64,000 nt of DNA, from the NCBI GenBank assembly GCA_031216915.1, contig CM062290.1:164340453-164404452 (forward strand), in the 5' to 3' direction. Position 1 is the first letter of the stretch. Each line of letters begins with the position of its first letter. This DNA comes from Pictodentalium vernedei (Eukaryota > Mollusca > Scaphopoda > Dentaliida > Dentaliidae). A program made the translations under genes and the position numbers. Shown piece by piece: positions 35,050 to 44,500 of this stretch. Below the pieces are notes generated by a model, which was not told the origin of the DNA, made no database searches, and was given only the letters and a program-made list of their open reading frames with translations.

Positions 35050-35215
35050 CCCATCTATTTTTAGAAATGTCGGCCATCTTGAAAATGGCCTAATTTTCAG
35101 TGGCCAACTATCTCAGGTTTTTCTACTATATCTAAAGAACACATGGTGAAAATTTCATGCTTGCATCATCAAGTGAACTATTTTCATAAAAAAATCGCAC
35201 TAATCCACCCCACTA
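35050..35215. repeat. Academ-like element, right terminal inverted repeat
   Basis: Reverse complement of the left end (29110-29275), ending CCACCCCACTA at 35215 and followed by AAA. Confidence 0.75.
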
Positions 35216-36007
35216 AAAGTGCTGTAGGCCTACATTTACTGGTAAAGAATATGGGACCAACCAAATTTCGAGATAACTACTTTTATCTGCGTTTTGTTTG
35301 GAAGATATTATTTTACAGTGCTCTGGTTGAAAGATAATTTTATCATTGTTTTGATTGGAAGATACATTTATGGCGTTGTTGTTTTCCAGAATTTATCCGA
35401 GGAGTTACGGAAATTGCTGCGTTCATTTTTATTTTTTCACAAATAGCGTGTAGCATTTATTGTTACTATTACCAACTGTTAGTAGCCACAACAAGAAAAT
35501 ACAGCAGTGTTGTGCAAAAAAAGGACGATGATAATATACCAATGCAGTTTTACTGAAAAGACCATCTTTAAAATAATAAGACTGAGTATCACGAATGTAG
35601 TTTCATGATTCGGACCAGATTTTTAAATAGGATGTTTCGGCCCCAGATCTACGGACGATTCGGACCATATTCCTGGCCGATTCGAACCATACTATTGGAC
35701 AATTCGGACCATGTTTGTGGACGATTTGGACCAGGTTTCTGGGCGATTTGCCCAACAGACACAAAAACTACACAAGCCAGCACAGACATACACACTTCAC
35801 AAGACAGCACAGGCTTGTCTTTTGAATTAAATAGGCCTAGAGCTTTATGTGCCAATTTCAATAAGCCATTTTCATTAATTTCACTGGAAAAAAATACCGA
35901 CGTACCGGTATTGTTTGTAGTTATCACAACAGATAATTCTGAGAGTAATTATGAAACAGCTAATCCTGTGCTTCTGGGTCATGTCAGTGAAGAGGAAAAA
36001 AGACGTG
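35216..36007. other. Non-coding; short GGACGATTCGGACC repeats at 35605-35760
   Basis: No gene recognised. At 35605-35760 there are about six imperfect units of 22-27 bp with the core GACGATTCGGACCAT, sometimes CGATTCGAACC or CAATTCGGACC. In reverse complement the core matches the GTACGAATTGTCC units of the 24.2-25.2 kb element, so this is probably a fragment of the same family. The reading frame crossing it (35605-36135) is an artefact of the repeat. Confidence 0.5.
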
Positions 36008-37030
36008 ACATCAACATTGATCTATCTGTTTTCATTTGCAATGCATTTTGGGTCCGCATACCGAATTTGGTCAAAATCGGCCCAGTAGTTAGCCCGTTGC
36101 TAAGGGACGCTCTAGTTGCTAGGGAGTTCACGTGACATCAACATTGACCTGTCTGTTTTCATTTGCAATGCATTTTGGGTCCGTATACCGAATTTGGTCA
36201 AAATCGTTCCAGTAGTTAGCCAGTTGCTAAGGAGGAGCTCTGGTTGCTAGGGAACTCACTTGATGTCAACATTGACCCGTCTGTTTTTATTTGCAATGCA
36301 TTTTGGGTCCGTATACCGAATTTGGTCAAAATCGGCCCAGTAGTTAGCCCGTTGCTAAGGGGGCGCTCTGTTTGCTAGGGATGTCACGTGACGTCAATAT
36401 TGATCTATCTGTTTTCATTTGCAATGCATTTTGGGTCCGTATACCGAATTTTGTCAAAATCGACCCAGTAGTTAGCCCGTTGCTAAGTGGGCGCTCTGGT
36501 TGCTAGGGAAGTCACGTGACTTCAACATTGATCTGTCTGTTTTCATTTGCAATACATTTTGGGTTCGTATACTGAAATTGGTCAAAATCGTCCCAGTAGT
36601 TAGCCCGTTTCTAAGGGGGCGCCCTGGTTGCTAGGGAAGTTACGTGACGTCAACATTGATCTGTCTGTTTTCATTTGCAATGCATTCTGTGTCCGTATAC
36701 TGAATTTGGACCAAATCGGCCCAGTAGTTAGCCCGTTGCTAAGGACGCGCTCTGGTTGCTAATGGAAGTCACGAGACGTCAACCTTGATCTGTCTGTTTT
36801 TATTTGCAGTGCATTTTGGGTCCGTATACCGAATTTGGTCCAAATCGGACCAGTAGTTAGCCCGTTGCTAAGGAGGCGCTCTGGTTGTTAGGGAAGTCAC
36901 GCGGTGACACCATTGACCTGTCTGTTTTCGTTTGCAATGCATGTTGGGTCCATGTTTCAAAATTGGTCCAGTAGTTTTCCCGTTGCTAGGTGCGTGCTTT
37001 ACTTGCTATGGACGCCACGTGGCATAATCA
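36008..37030. repeat. 128-bp satellite, eight units
   Basis: GCAATGCATTTTGGGT boxes recur at about 36038, 36165, 36293, 36421, 36549, 36677, 36806 and 36934, a 127-129-bp period. Each unit also carries GATCTGTCTGTTTTCATTTG, a CCGAATTTGGTC box, CCCAGTAGTTAGCCCGTTGC and GCTCTGGTTGCTAGGGAAGT. The last unit is the most diverged. No coding capacity. Confidence 0.95.
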
Positions 37031-37211
37031 GTGACCCATTAGTACCCACCCCACCCCCCCCCCCCTCCCTCACCCAATATATTAAGGGTCTCTTGACACA
37101 ATGAGGGTGATAGCAATGGTGGAGAGCCATCGCTTGATCTAGCGTCCGAGTATCCTTGAAAAAATGTAACCTCATTTGTCCCCGTTTCCTTTGGGAAAAA
37201 TCCCTAAGAGT

Positions 37212-37871
37212 TTAGGTTCCGCTCCACAATTTTCCAGGCATTTCCAAATATGACATGCCATACACTCTCCTCAAATGCAAATATTCTGTAGCTTAGTTAT
37301 CTAACTCATAACATGTATTACATTTCCCAAATCCACAAAAAACATATAACACTATCTGACTAAGTAGAAATAAACAATCTGAATGTGGGTGGAATAATTT
37401 ATTGTCAAAGGCCAGACCTCAACCTGAAAAATTGCATTAAAAAAATGCCGAAACCAGTCATTTTCAGCTACCTAGCAGCCTCAAAAGCAGGATTTTTCCA
37501 CCAACCCCACCTACCCACCCCTGGAACAGAGCATCCCCTGTTTCTAAAATGCAAAAAAAAATTTATATGTTTCCGTCTCATTTTTTAGTTACCTGTCTGG
37601 TAATAAACCCGTGTAAAAATTACATTTTAAAAAATAGCCAATTTTTCGAAGCCACTGTTTCCCATAATTCATCTGGTAATTTACCCCTCTGTATCAGAAT
37701 CCAACTTTGGGACCAAAACTTCAAATTCTCTTGTCCAACAAAAAGCCTAATGTAATCATATATCTGATACTAAAAATATATCTCAATTTTACATGGCCTT
37801 AGTTTCAACATATGCCCTATGTTCAGAATTTCACGCCTGTGCAATAGTGCGAAATGTGGAGCGGAACCTTA
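37212..37871. mobile_element. PIF/Harbinger-like MITE, copy 1
   Basis: A 654-bp non-coding element (37215-37868) with inverted ends GGTTCCGCTCCACA and TGTGGAGCGGAACC, flanked by TTA (37212-37214 and 37869-37871). A TWA target and ends starting GG are typical of PIF/Harbinger. It is ~90% alike to copy 2 by eye. Confidence 0.85.
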
Positions 37872-38654
37872 AAGAGAAAACAAAAGTGATCTCCCCTTGG
37901 ATTTCACTCAGGCAAAAGAATCTGGAGTCTATCCTGAGTTGAATGAACAAAAACCACAAGTCTCTATTTTCAACCAGTAAAAAGATACAGTATGGCCTTT
38001 CTGACTGCCGAATAGCTTTTGCAGCCAGTTTTCGCCTGATTTTCACAACCACACCACATCAACCCTCACATTTCTCTGAGCCACTTCAGAGAGCTTGTTT
38101 TGTTATTACCACCAGCCACATTGACTAAGCAGGTCCTGCCAATTGCACTGTTAAATACAATCAAAATGTAAAACAATAAGCAGTGATAACCATAGGTTTG
38201 GGGGGGGGGGGGCTGTTGCTCTCCAGATATGAAAGCGTTTAATAGCTTGACGGACGGATGACACACAGACATGACACCAATGACCAAACTGAAAAAGTAG
38301 ACACCATGACTGCAAACCTCTGGTCAACAATAACAACCAGGATGTCCATAACTGCATATATTTGACATGAATACAAGGCTCGGTGTTTAGGAAAGGCAGT
38401 GCTCTACTTTAATGTTTTCGAAATCTTGTCGAAAATTGAAAACAAGGGCGAAATTATGCTACATCAATAAAAAAATGTCCACTTATTTCCTTCCAGTTGT
38501 GCTGAGATATCACTTGATGAATGTTAACTACTACTAACAATTGCACACAAACCAGAAATAATGAAAAGTTTTTTGAAAAATGGTGTATTTATAACTCAAA
38601 CACAAATAAGGAACTTCCTGGTTCAAGAATTGACACCGACGGCAGAATGCGCTT
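37872..38654. other. Spacer between two Harbinger-like MITEs, nothing recognised
   Basis: No gene or RNA recognised; a short G run lies at 38200-38211. Confidence 0.4.
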
Positions 38655-39304
38655 TAAGGTTCCGCTCCACAGTTTTCCAGGCTTTTCCAAATATGACATG
38701 CCATACACTCTCTTCAAATGCAAATATTCTGTAACTTAGTTATCTAACCCATTACATGTATTACATTTCCCAAATCCACAAAAAAACATATAACACTATC
38801 TGACTGAGGAGAAATAAACAATCTGAATGTGGGAGGAATTATTTATTGTCATAGGCAAGACTTCAACCTGAAAAATTGCCTGAAAAAAATACCGAAACCA
38901 GTCATTTTCAGCTACCTAGCAGCCTCAAAAGCAGAATTTTCCCACCAACCCTACCTACCCACCCCTGGAGCAGAGCATCCCCTATTTCTAAAATGCAAAA
39001 AAAAAAAATTATATGTTTTCGTCTCATTTTTTAGTTACCTGTCTGGTAACAAACCCGTGTAAAAATTACATTTGAAAAAATAGCTAATTTTTCGAAGCCA
39101 CTGTTCCCATAATTCATCTGGTAATTTACCCCTATGTATCAGACTCCAACTTTGGGACCAAAACTTCAAATTCTCTTGTCCAACAAAAAACCTGTAATCA
39201 TATATCTGATACTAAAAATATATCTCTATTTTACATGGCCTTAGTTTCAACATATGCCATAAGTTCAGCATTTCAATAGTGCGAAACTGTAGAGCGGAAC
39301 CTAA
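38655..39304. mobile_element. PIF/Harbinger-like MITE, copy 2
   Basis: Same family and orientation as copy 1, spanning 38658-39301, flanked by TAA (38655-38657 and 39302-39304). The left end is GGTTCCGCTCCACA and the right end GTAGAGCGGAACC, with one change. A different TWA triplet at each copy shows two independent insertions rather than a local duplication. Confidence 0.85.
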
Positions 39305-39439
39305 ATAAATAATTTCTTCAATTGCGAATGTCAATTTCCGCCATGCGCAAACATGTCAGCGTCCTGGGGTACCACTTCCGTTGAAAAATTTTGAAGTTGA
39401 TGCCTTTGAGATGAGCTTGGCTTTGAGTTCATACAAACG

Positions 39440-39735
39440 GTACATACGTGTTGCCTAATAGCTTGCGAAGCAAGCGATCTTTCGGATCGCTTGCACGCGA
39501 CCCTGCGGGTCGCTTTCGCTCGCTATAAAATCTCCGGTCCAATCGGACTTTGAGAAAATGGTATATACAGATTATCATGATAATGTGCATGTCTTGTGGT
39601 TTGTATCAGATTCGAAAAGCCGGCGAGTTGTGATCCCATTTTTGGACACCGCCGAGAATCTGATGGAAATCACAGGACATGCACATTATCATGATAATTC
39701 ATTTATCTACCAATCCTGTCGCATACACAGATTAA
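39440..39735. repeat. Cluster of hairpins, including 28-bp inverted arms
   Basis: Several adjacent stem-loops: GCTTGCGAAGCAAGC, GCGATCTTTCGGATCGC and GCGACCCTGCGGGTCGC at 39450-39515. Then two 28-bp arms in inverted order (39571-39598 and 39671-39698) differ at one base, and each contains the small palindrome ATTATCATGATAAT. No coding sequence is supported. Confidence 0.7.
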
Positions 39736-39738
39736 ATC

Positions 39739-39991
39739 TTAACCCTTTTACCCAACGTAAAGGCCAAAACCGGCCAACTCTATTCTCAAAAATCGCCAGT
39801 TAATTTTCATTATTTTTTCATTTTTTGTCTCAAAAACATAGGTTATGACCCCTCGTTGGAACGAGCTCGACGAGCTCGTTCCAACGAGTGGTCATAACCT
39901 ATGTTTTTGAGACAAAAAATTTAAAAAAATTAGTTATTCAAGAATTTTTTTTGCAAGTGTCGTCTGCTTTTCATGTTAGGTAAAGTGTAAA
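39739..39991. mobile_element. piggyBac-like palindromic MITE, copy D
   Basis: Starts at TTAA (39739-39742) with CCCTTTTACCC; the right end is GGTAAAGTG followed by TAAA, slightly decayed. The core is almost the same as copy A, and its palindrome has one mismatch and an A instead of a T at the centre. Confidence 0.7.
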
Positions 39992-40069
39992 TTATTTTTA
40001 AACATTTTTGGGACATAATGTTCGGTCGATCACTGAAACGCACATAGAATGCATCCATACGCCTGTTAT

Positions 40070-41006
40070 TGAAACGGGGCTTCTTACGAGCACGAGCGGT
40101 GTTTCAATATATAATTGACTTCATTCAAATAAATAAAAGTTCCATACATACATTATGGTTCTGTAATGTTTATTCCGTGTAAATTCAAATAACTCTACAT
40201 CTTTCTCGTTCAGGTTGACATAAGTTACATGTAAGTGTGTATATATAGACCCTGTAATATATAATTACAATGGCATAAGTACAGCATGAATAGTACAGTA
40301 TGGAATAGGGAAGAGGTTAGGCCTTTTCCTAACAGAATAAACAATTCTGATCAACGCCAAGTATTATTTGATTATTCACGGAACAATCGAGTTGCATAAC
40401 AACGATCGATTGAACGTGCGTGAATCATTAAACAATATTTACATACAGATGGAATGAATTACAGAATTTGTAAATAAAATAAACATTGTTCCAAAATAAC
40501 CGAAACAGAGGACAGTCATGACGGAATTCATGACGATCGAGGAGATGAAAATACATGAAACATTTTTATAAAATCAAACAATATATACATTATTCTACGT
40601 GATAATTCCCAAAGATATTATTATAAATTTCTTACCAAATCAAGACGATTTCGGTCCGGATTTATTCATAATTATAAATAACGAAGAAGAAGATATATTT
40701 GGACTGATAACTCTGAATGACTAACAACTCGATCCGAACAACAATGCAAGGGAAAAAACTGCAGCGGTAAAACAATAGAAACGGCGGGAAAATCAAATCC
40801 AATGACAACGGATCGATAAACATTGGCGACAATTGACGAAACATGGACAGGGGCCAATGCGCTCAGGCAGAATAAGTGCTGGTGTGAATTAGTACACATG
40901 CAACATGCAGTTTTGAGTTAATAATTCTAAATAAAGATAGAAGGATTGTTATGAAGATATTTTGATAATTATTATATATTTATATGAAATAAATACCACT
41001 GTCACA
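40070..41006 (-). repeat. 3' LTR of the Ty3/gypsy element
   Basis: 937 bp, TG...CA ends. I saw no difference from the other LTR when reading them side by side; the offset is constant at 8489 bp. Short frames inside it are duplicated in both LTRs and are not genes. Confidence 0.95.
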
Positions 41007-41020
41007 TTCTCCCCCCTCAC
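41007..41020 (-). other. Polypurine tract
   Basis: The minus strand reads GTGAGGGGGGAGAA directly upstream of the 3' LTR, the expected place and composition for the plus-strand DNA primer. Confidence 0.85.
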
Positions 41021-41570
41021 GAAAAAAAAATGGCATCCTTGTCATTTTCACACTCCAACACCTACACCTAATTGAATATATCACACACTCTTTCATACTA
41101 ACTCAATCTATGCCTGAAAAATCAAGCTACAAGCTAAAAAATGTTCAACCTGTAATCAACTTGTAATACATTTATGAAATAGTTATTAGTCAATCCTAAA
41201 TGTTTTTGCAATTGCATTTTCAAAAATATCCATCAGGATTCCGTTCCCAACCTATAGTGGTAAATAGAGCATACAAAATTAAATTAGAGCTATTATAATG
41301 AGTTATTGATGGAGAAAAAAAAAATGGTATATGTTGTTGTGCAGTCATTTCAATCAGTCATTTAAATATATGTTTAATATTGTAGATTAAAACCATTTAA
41401 ATAAATTTCCAAATATCATTTTTATTAGTATGTACAAATTAGTCATCAGCTGAAACTGTGTATACAAGGTAATCCATCAGCTGAAAATTACAAAAACAAT
41501 TTTCAACAATTAGAAGCTGAAAGTTATATATTTTCTTCAAAATAAAATTAGTTGTCATTCTAATAGGTTA

Positions 41571-44500
41571 TTAGTCAAGTATAGAAGAAAATATTTTATG
41601 CATTACATCTGGTGATAATGAAGACAGAATTTGTTTGTCAGTCAATTTTTTTAATATTTCTTCCTTGCTCACCAATCCTGCTGGACAATCCTGTAATCTA
41701 TTTACAATATAGTCTCCTTTTTCCATCCAGGGTGGCGGCTTTCTTGGTCGGGTTGATCTACGTGGTTCTGGAACTGGAGGAACTGTTCGTGAAATACTAT
41801 CAGATGGTAAATCTAATATATTTTCTGAATCTATTACAGATTGTACCGGTACATTTTTGTTTTCACTATTAGTGACATTCTCAGATTCCACAGCCTCCTC
41901 GTCAACTTCAACACTAGATTGAGCTGGGATGTTAGGCAAAACAACATCAACATTACTTCTTGGTTTTTCCCCTGGAAAAAGTTGGTCGTCACCTACCAAA
42001 GAAATAAATGTTGATTCCACCTCCCTCAGCGAGTCGTCACTCCGTTGGGATGGTGTAGAAACCTCCACATCATTAGCAATAGGTTTTACTGCAGATGTTC
42101 GTGGAAGACAAACAACAATATCATTTTCCTCCTCCTCAGAACCTAAGTCTGAAATAAAAGATTGATTATTAATTTTTCTCTTAGCCGGAATTGGTCTTTC
42201 AGGGACAGTTTTTCTTTTGACTGGAATAGGGATCTCTTGAACAGTAGGAGAAACATCAGGAGAAACAGTGTTCTCTACCATATCTTCTTGCCCTGAAACA
42301 TCTAATGGTAATGAACCAATCGGCAACAAATGATTACGATGTAAAGTTTTTGTTTTATCACCATCTTCACTTTTTACTACGTAGACTGGAATGTCAATAT
42401 TTGGCTGTTCTGAAACAAAGTAAATTTCTGAATCAAACTTATCAGCTAATTTGTGTCTGCCTTCAAATGCTAGAGTTTTGACTAAAACTGCATCGCCAAC
42501 ATGGATAGTAGAAGCCCTAGCTTTATTATCAAAATTTTTCTTTTGACGTTTTTGAGCAGCCAAAGCAGCAGATGACGCTAGCTGATAAGAATGAGAAAGT
42601 TTGCCTTTTAAATCTAAAATGTAATCTGAAAAAGAAATTTCTTTATTAGTTTCATTTTTCAGTTTATCTAAGCCAAATAAAATATCAACAGGTAATTTTG
42701 GTTGTCTGCCAAACATTAATTCATACGGTGAATAGCCTGTGGTTTCATGGCGGGTGCAATTGTATGCATGAACTAATGGACCAATAAATTCTTTCCAGTT
42801 CTTCTTCTTGTCTAATTCCAACGTACCAAGCATACCTAAAAGCGTTCTGTTAAACCTTTCACAAACACCATTGCCCATCGGATGGTAAGGGGTGGTCCTA
42901 GATTTCTTGATGCCACATAAATTACAAAGCTCTTTAATTAAATTAGATTCAAAATTAGCACCTTGATCACTGTGAATTCTTTGTGGATATCCGTAGTAAA
43001 TAAAAAAATTATTAAATAAAATATCAGCAGTTGTCTTCGCTGTCATATTTCTTGCTGGAAAAGCCTGTGAAAACTTGGTGAAATGGTCTGTAACAACAAG
43101 AACATATTGAAAACCTCCTTTGGAAACATCTAGAGTTAAATAATCAATACAAAGCAATTCCAAAGGACATGATGTTTTGACTGATACAAGTTTAGCTCTC
43201 GTGTCTGTTGGAGACTTTCGTCGTAAACAACGTGGGCAGTTCTTTATGTAATTTTCCACAAAGCTGTCAATTCCGGGCCAATAAAATCGTTGTTTGATAA
43301 GGGAAATACATCGTTCTCTCCCTGGATGACCAATATCGTCATGAAGTAAAGACAAAACCCGCTTAATGAGAGAAAACGGTACAACAAGCTGTAATTGTGT
43401 CACTGAATTATGAGTAGTCTCTCGATAAAGTACACCACGTTTAAGTTTCAAAGAGCTGAAATGCCTGAAAAAAGCAGAATGTTCCTTACTCATAGTCAAT
43501 GAACTACGATATGGCCGTTTGCCAAGACGAACAGCTTTCAACCAAGGAATTAAAATGGAATCTTGTCCTTGCAATTTTCGCCAATCACTGGGAGACATAT
43601 CATCCATCTCGGTACTGATACCATCATCTAATTTCTCCAAAATATCTGTTGAAAAACATAAAGAGTGGACATAAGGTTGCTGAACCTGTAATGAATTACA
43701 AATAACCTTAATAATATCCTTTGTGATTTTCTCTGTACTAATTCTTGAATATTGTGGCAACCTTGATAAAGCATCGGCATCAATATTGGATTTTCCAGGT
43801 TTATATAGGATCTCAAAATCAAATGCACCTAAAGCAGAGAGCCAGCGGTGAGAAGTTGCATCCAGCTTTGCCGACGATAAAACATAAGTCAGAGGATTGT
43901 TGTCTGTATAAACAATAAATTTATGCCCATACAAATAATCATAAAATTTCTCTGTTACTGCCCACTTCAGTGCCAGGAATTCTAATTTATGGACTGGATA
44001 GTTCTTCTCAGCGGCGGTAACAGCACGACTAGCATAAGATATCACACGTAGTATGCCATCTTGCTTCTGGTACAAAATTGCGCCAAGCCCAAGACTACTG
44101 GAGTCAACATGCAGCTCAAATGGATCTGAAAAATTAGGAAACCCAAGAACGGGTGGTGAAGATAAACATTCTTTTAACCTGCAAAAAGATTGTTCTTGTT
44201 CTTTTCCCCAAAACCATTTTCCTGAAAAATTAGATTTCTTTTTACTTTTCTGTTTACCTAAATTAGTGGGCGGAAGTAAATCAGTTAGTGGTTTACTTAT
44301 TCGGGCAAAGTCTTTACAATACTTTCTGTAATATCCACAAAAACCTAAAAATTGGCGGACTTCATCAGCATTTTTCGGTGTAGGCCAGTTTGTAATTTTG
44401 TCGATTTTGTCTGGATCTGTTGCTACACCCTCAGCTGAAACAATATAACCAAGATATTTTATTTCATCCCTAAAAAAAGAACATTTATCAGGTGATAGCT

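Larger units (their letters stand above)
29110..35215 (-). mobile_element. Academ-like DNA transposon with TIRs and 3-bp target duplication
   Basis: A 6.1-kb element. Its ends are inverted and diverged: TAGTGGGGCGGATT at 29110 and the inverse of TAGTGGGGTGGATT ending at 35215. Similarity continues inward for about 165 bp on each side (shared ATAGTTCA, CAAGCATGA, GATAGTTGGC and TTTTCAAGATGGCC boxes). AAA flanks both ends (29107-29109 and 35216-35218), a 3-bp duplication. It carries one long minus-strand gene with an XPG-like nuclease domain and a C-terminal Cys cluster. Academ transposons are known to have 3-4-bp duplications and a transposase with an XPG-like nuclease and a cysteine finger, so this is the best fit. 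AAA is low-complexity, so the duplication alone is weak. Confidence 0.75.

Noticed and set aside
35605-36135. 176-codon plus-strand frame
   Set aside because: The first third is the GGACGATTCGGACC short repeat and the end is the 128-bp satellite; there is no protein-like composition or known domain.
36008-37030. Possible CRISPR array
   Set aside because: Units of 128 bp are continuous with no repeat/spacer pattern, and the DNA is eukaryotic.
40662-40899. Two short minus-strand frames that recur exactly at 49151-49388
   Set aside because: They lie in the LTRs, so the exact repetition reflects the LTR pair and not a conserved gene.
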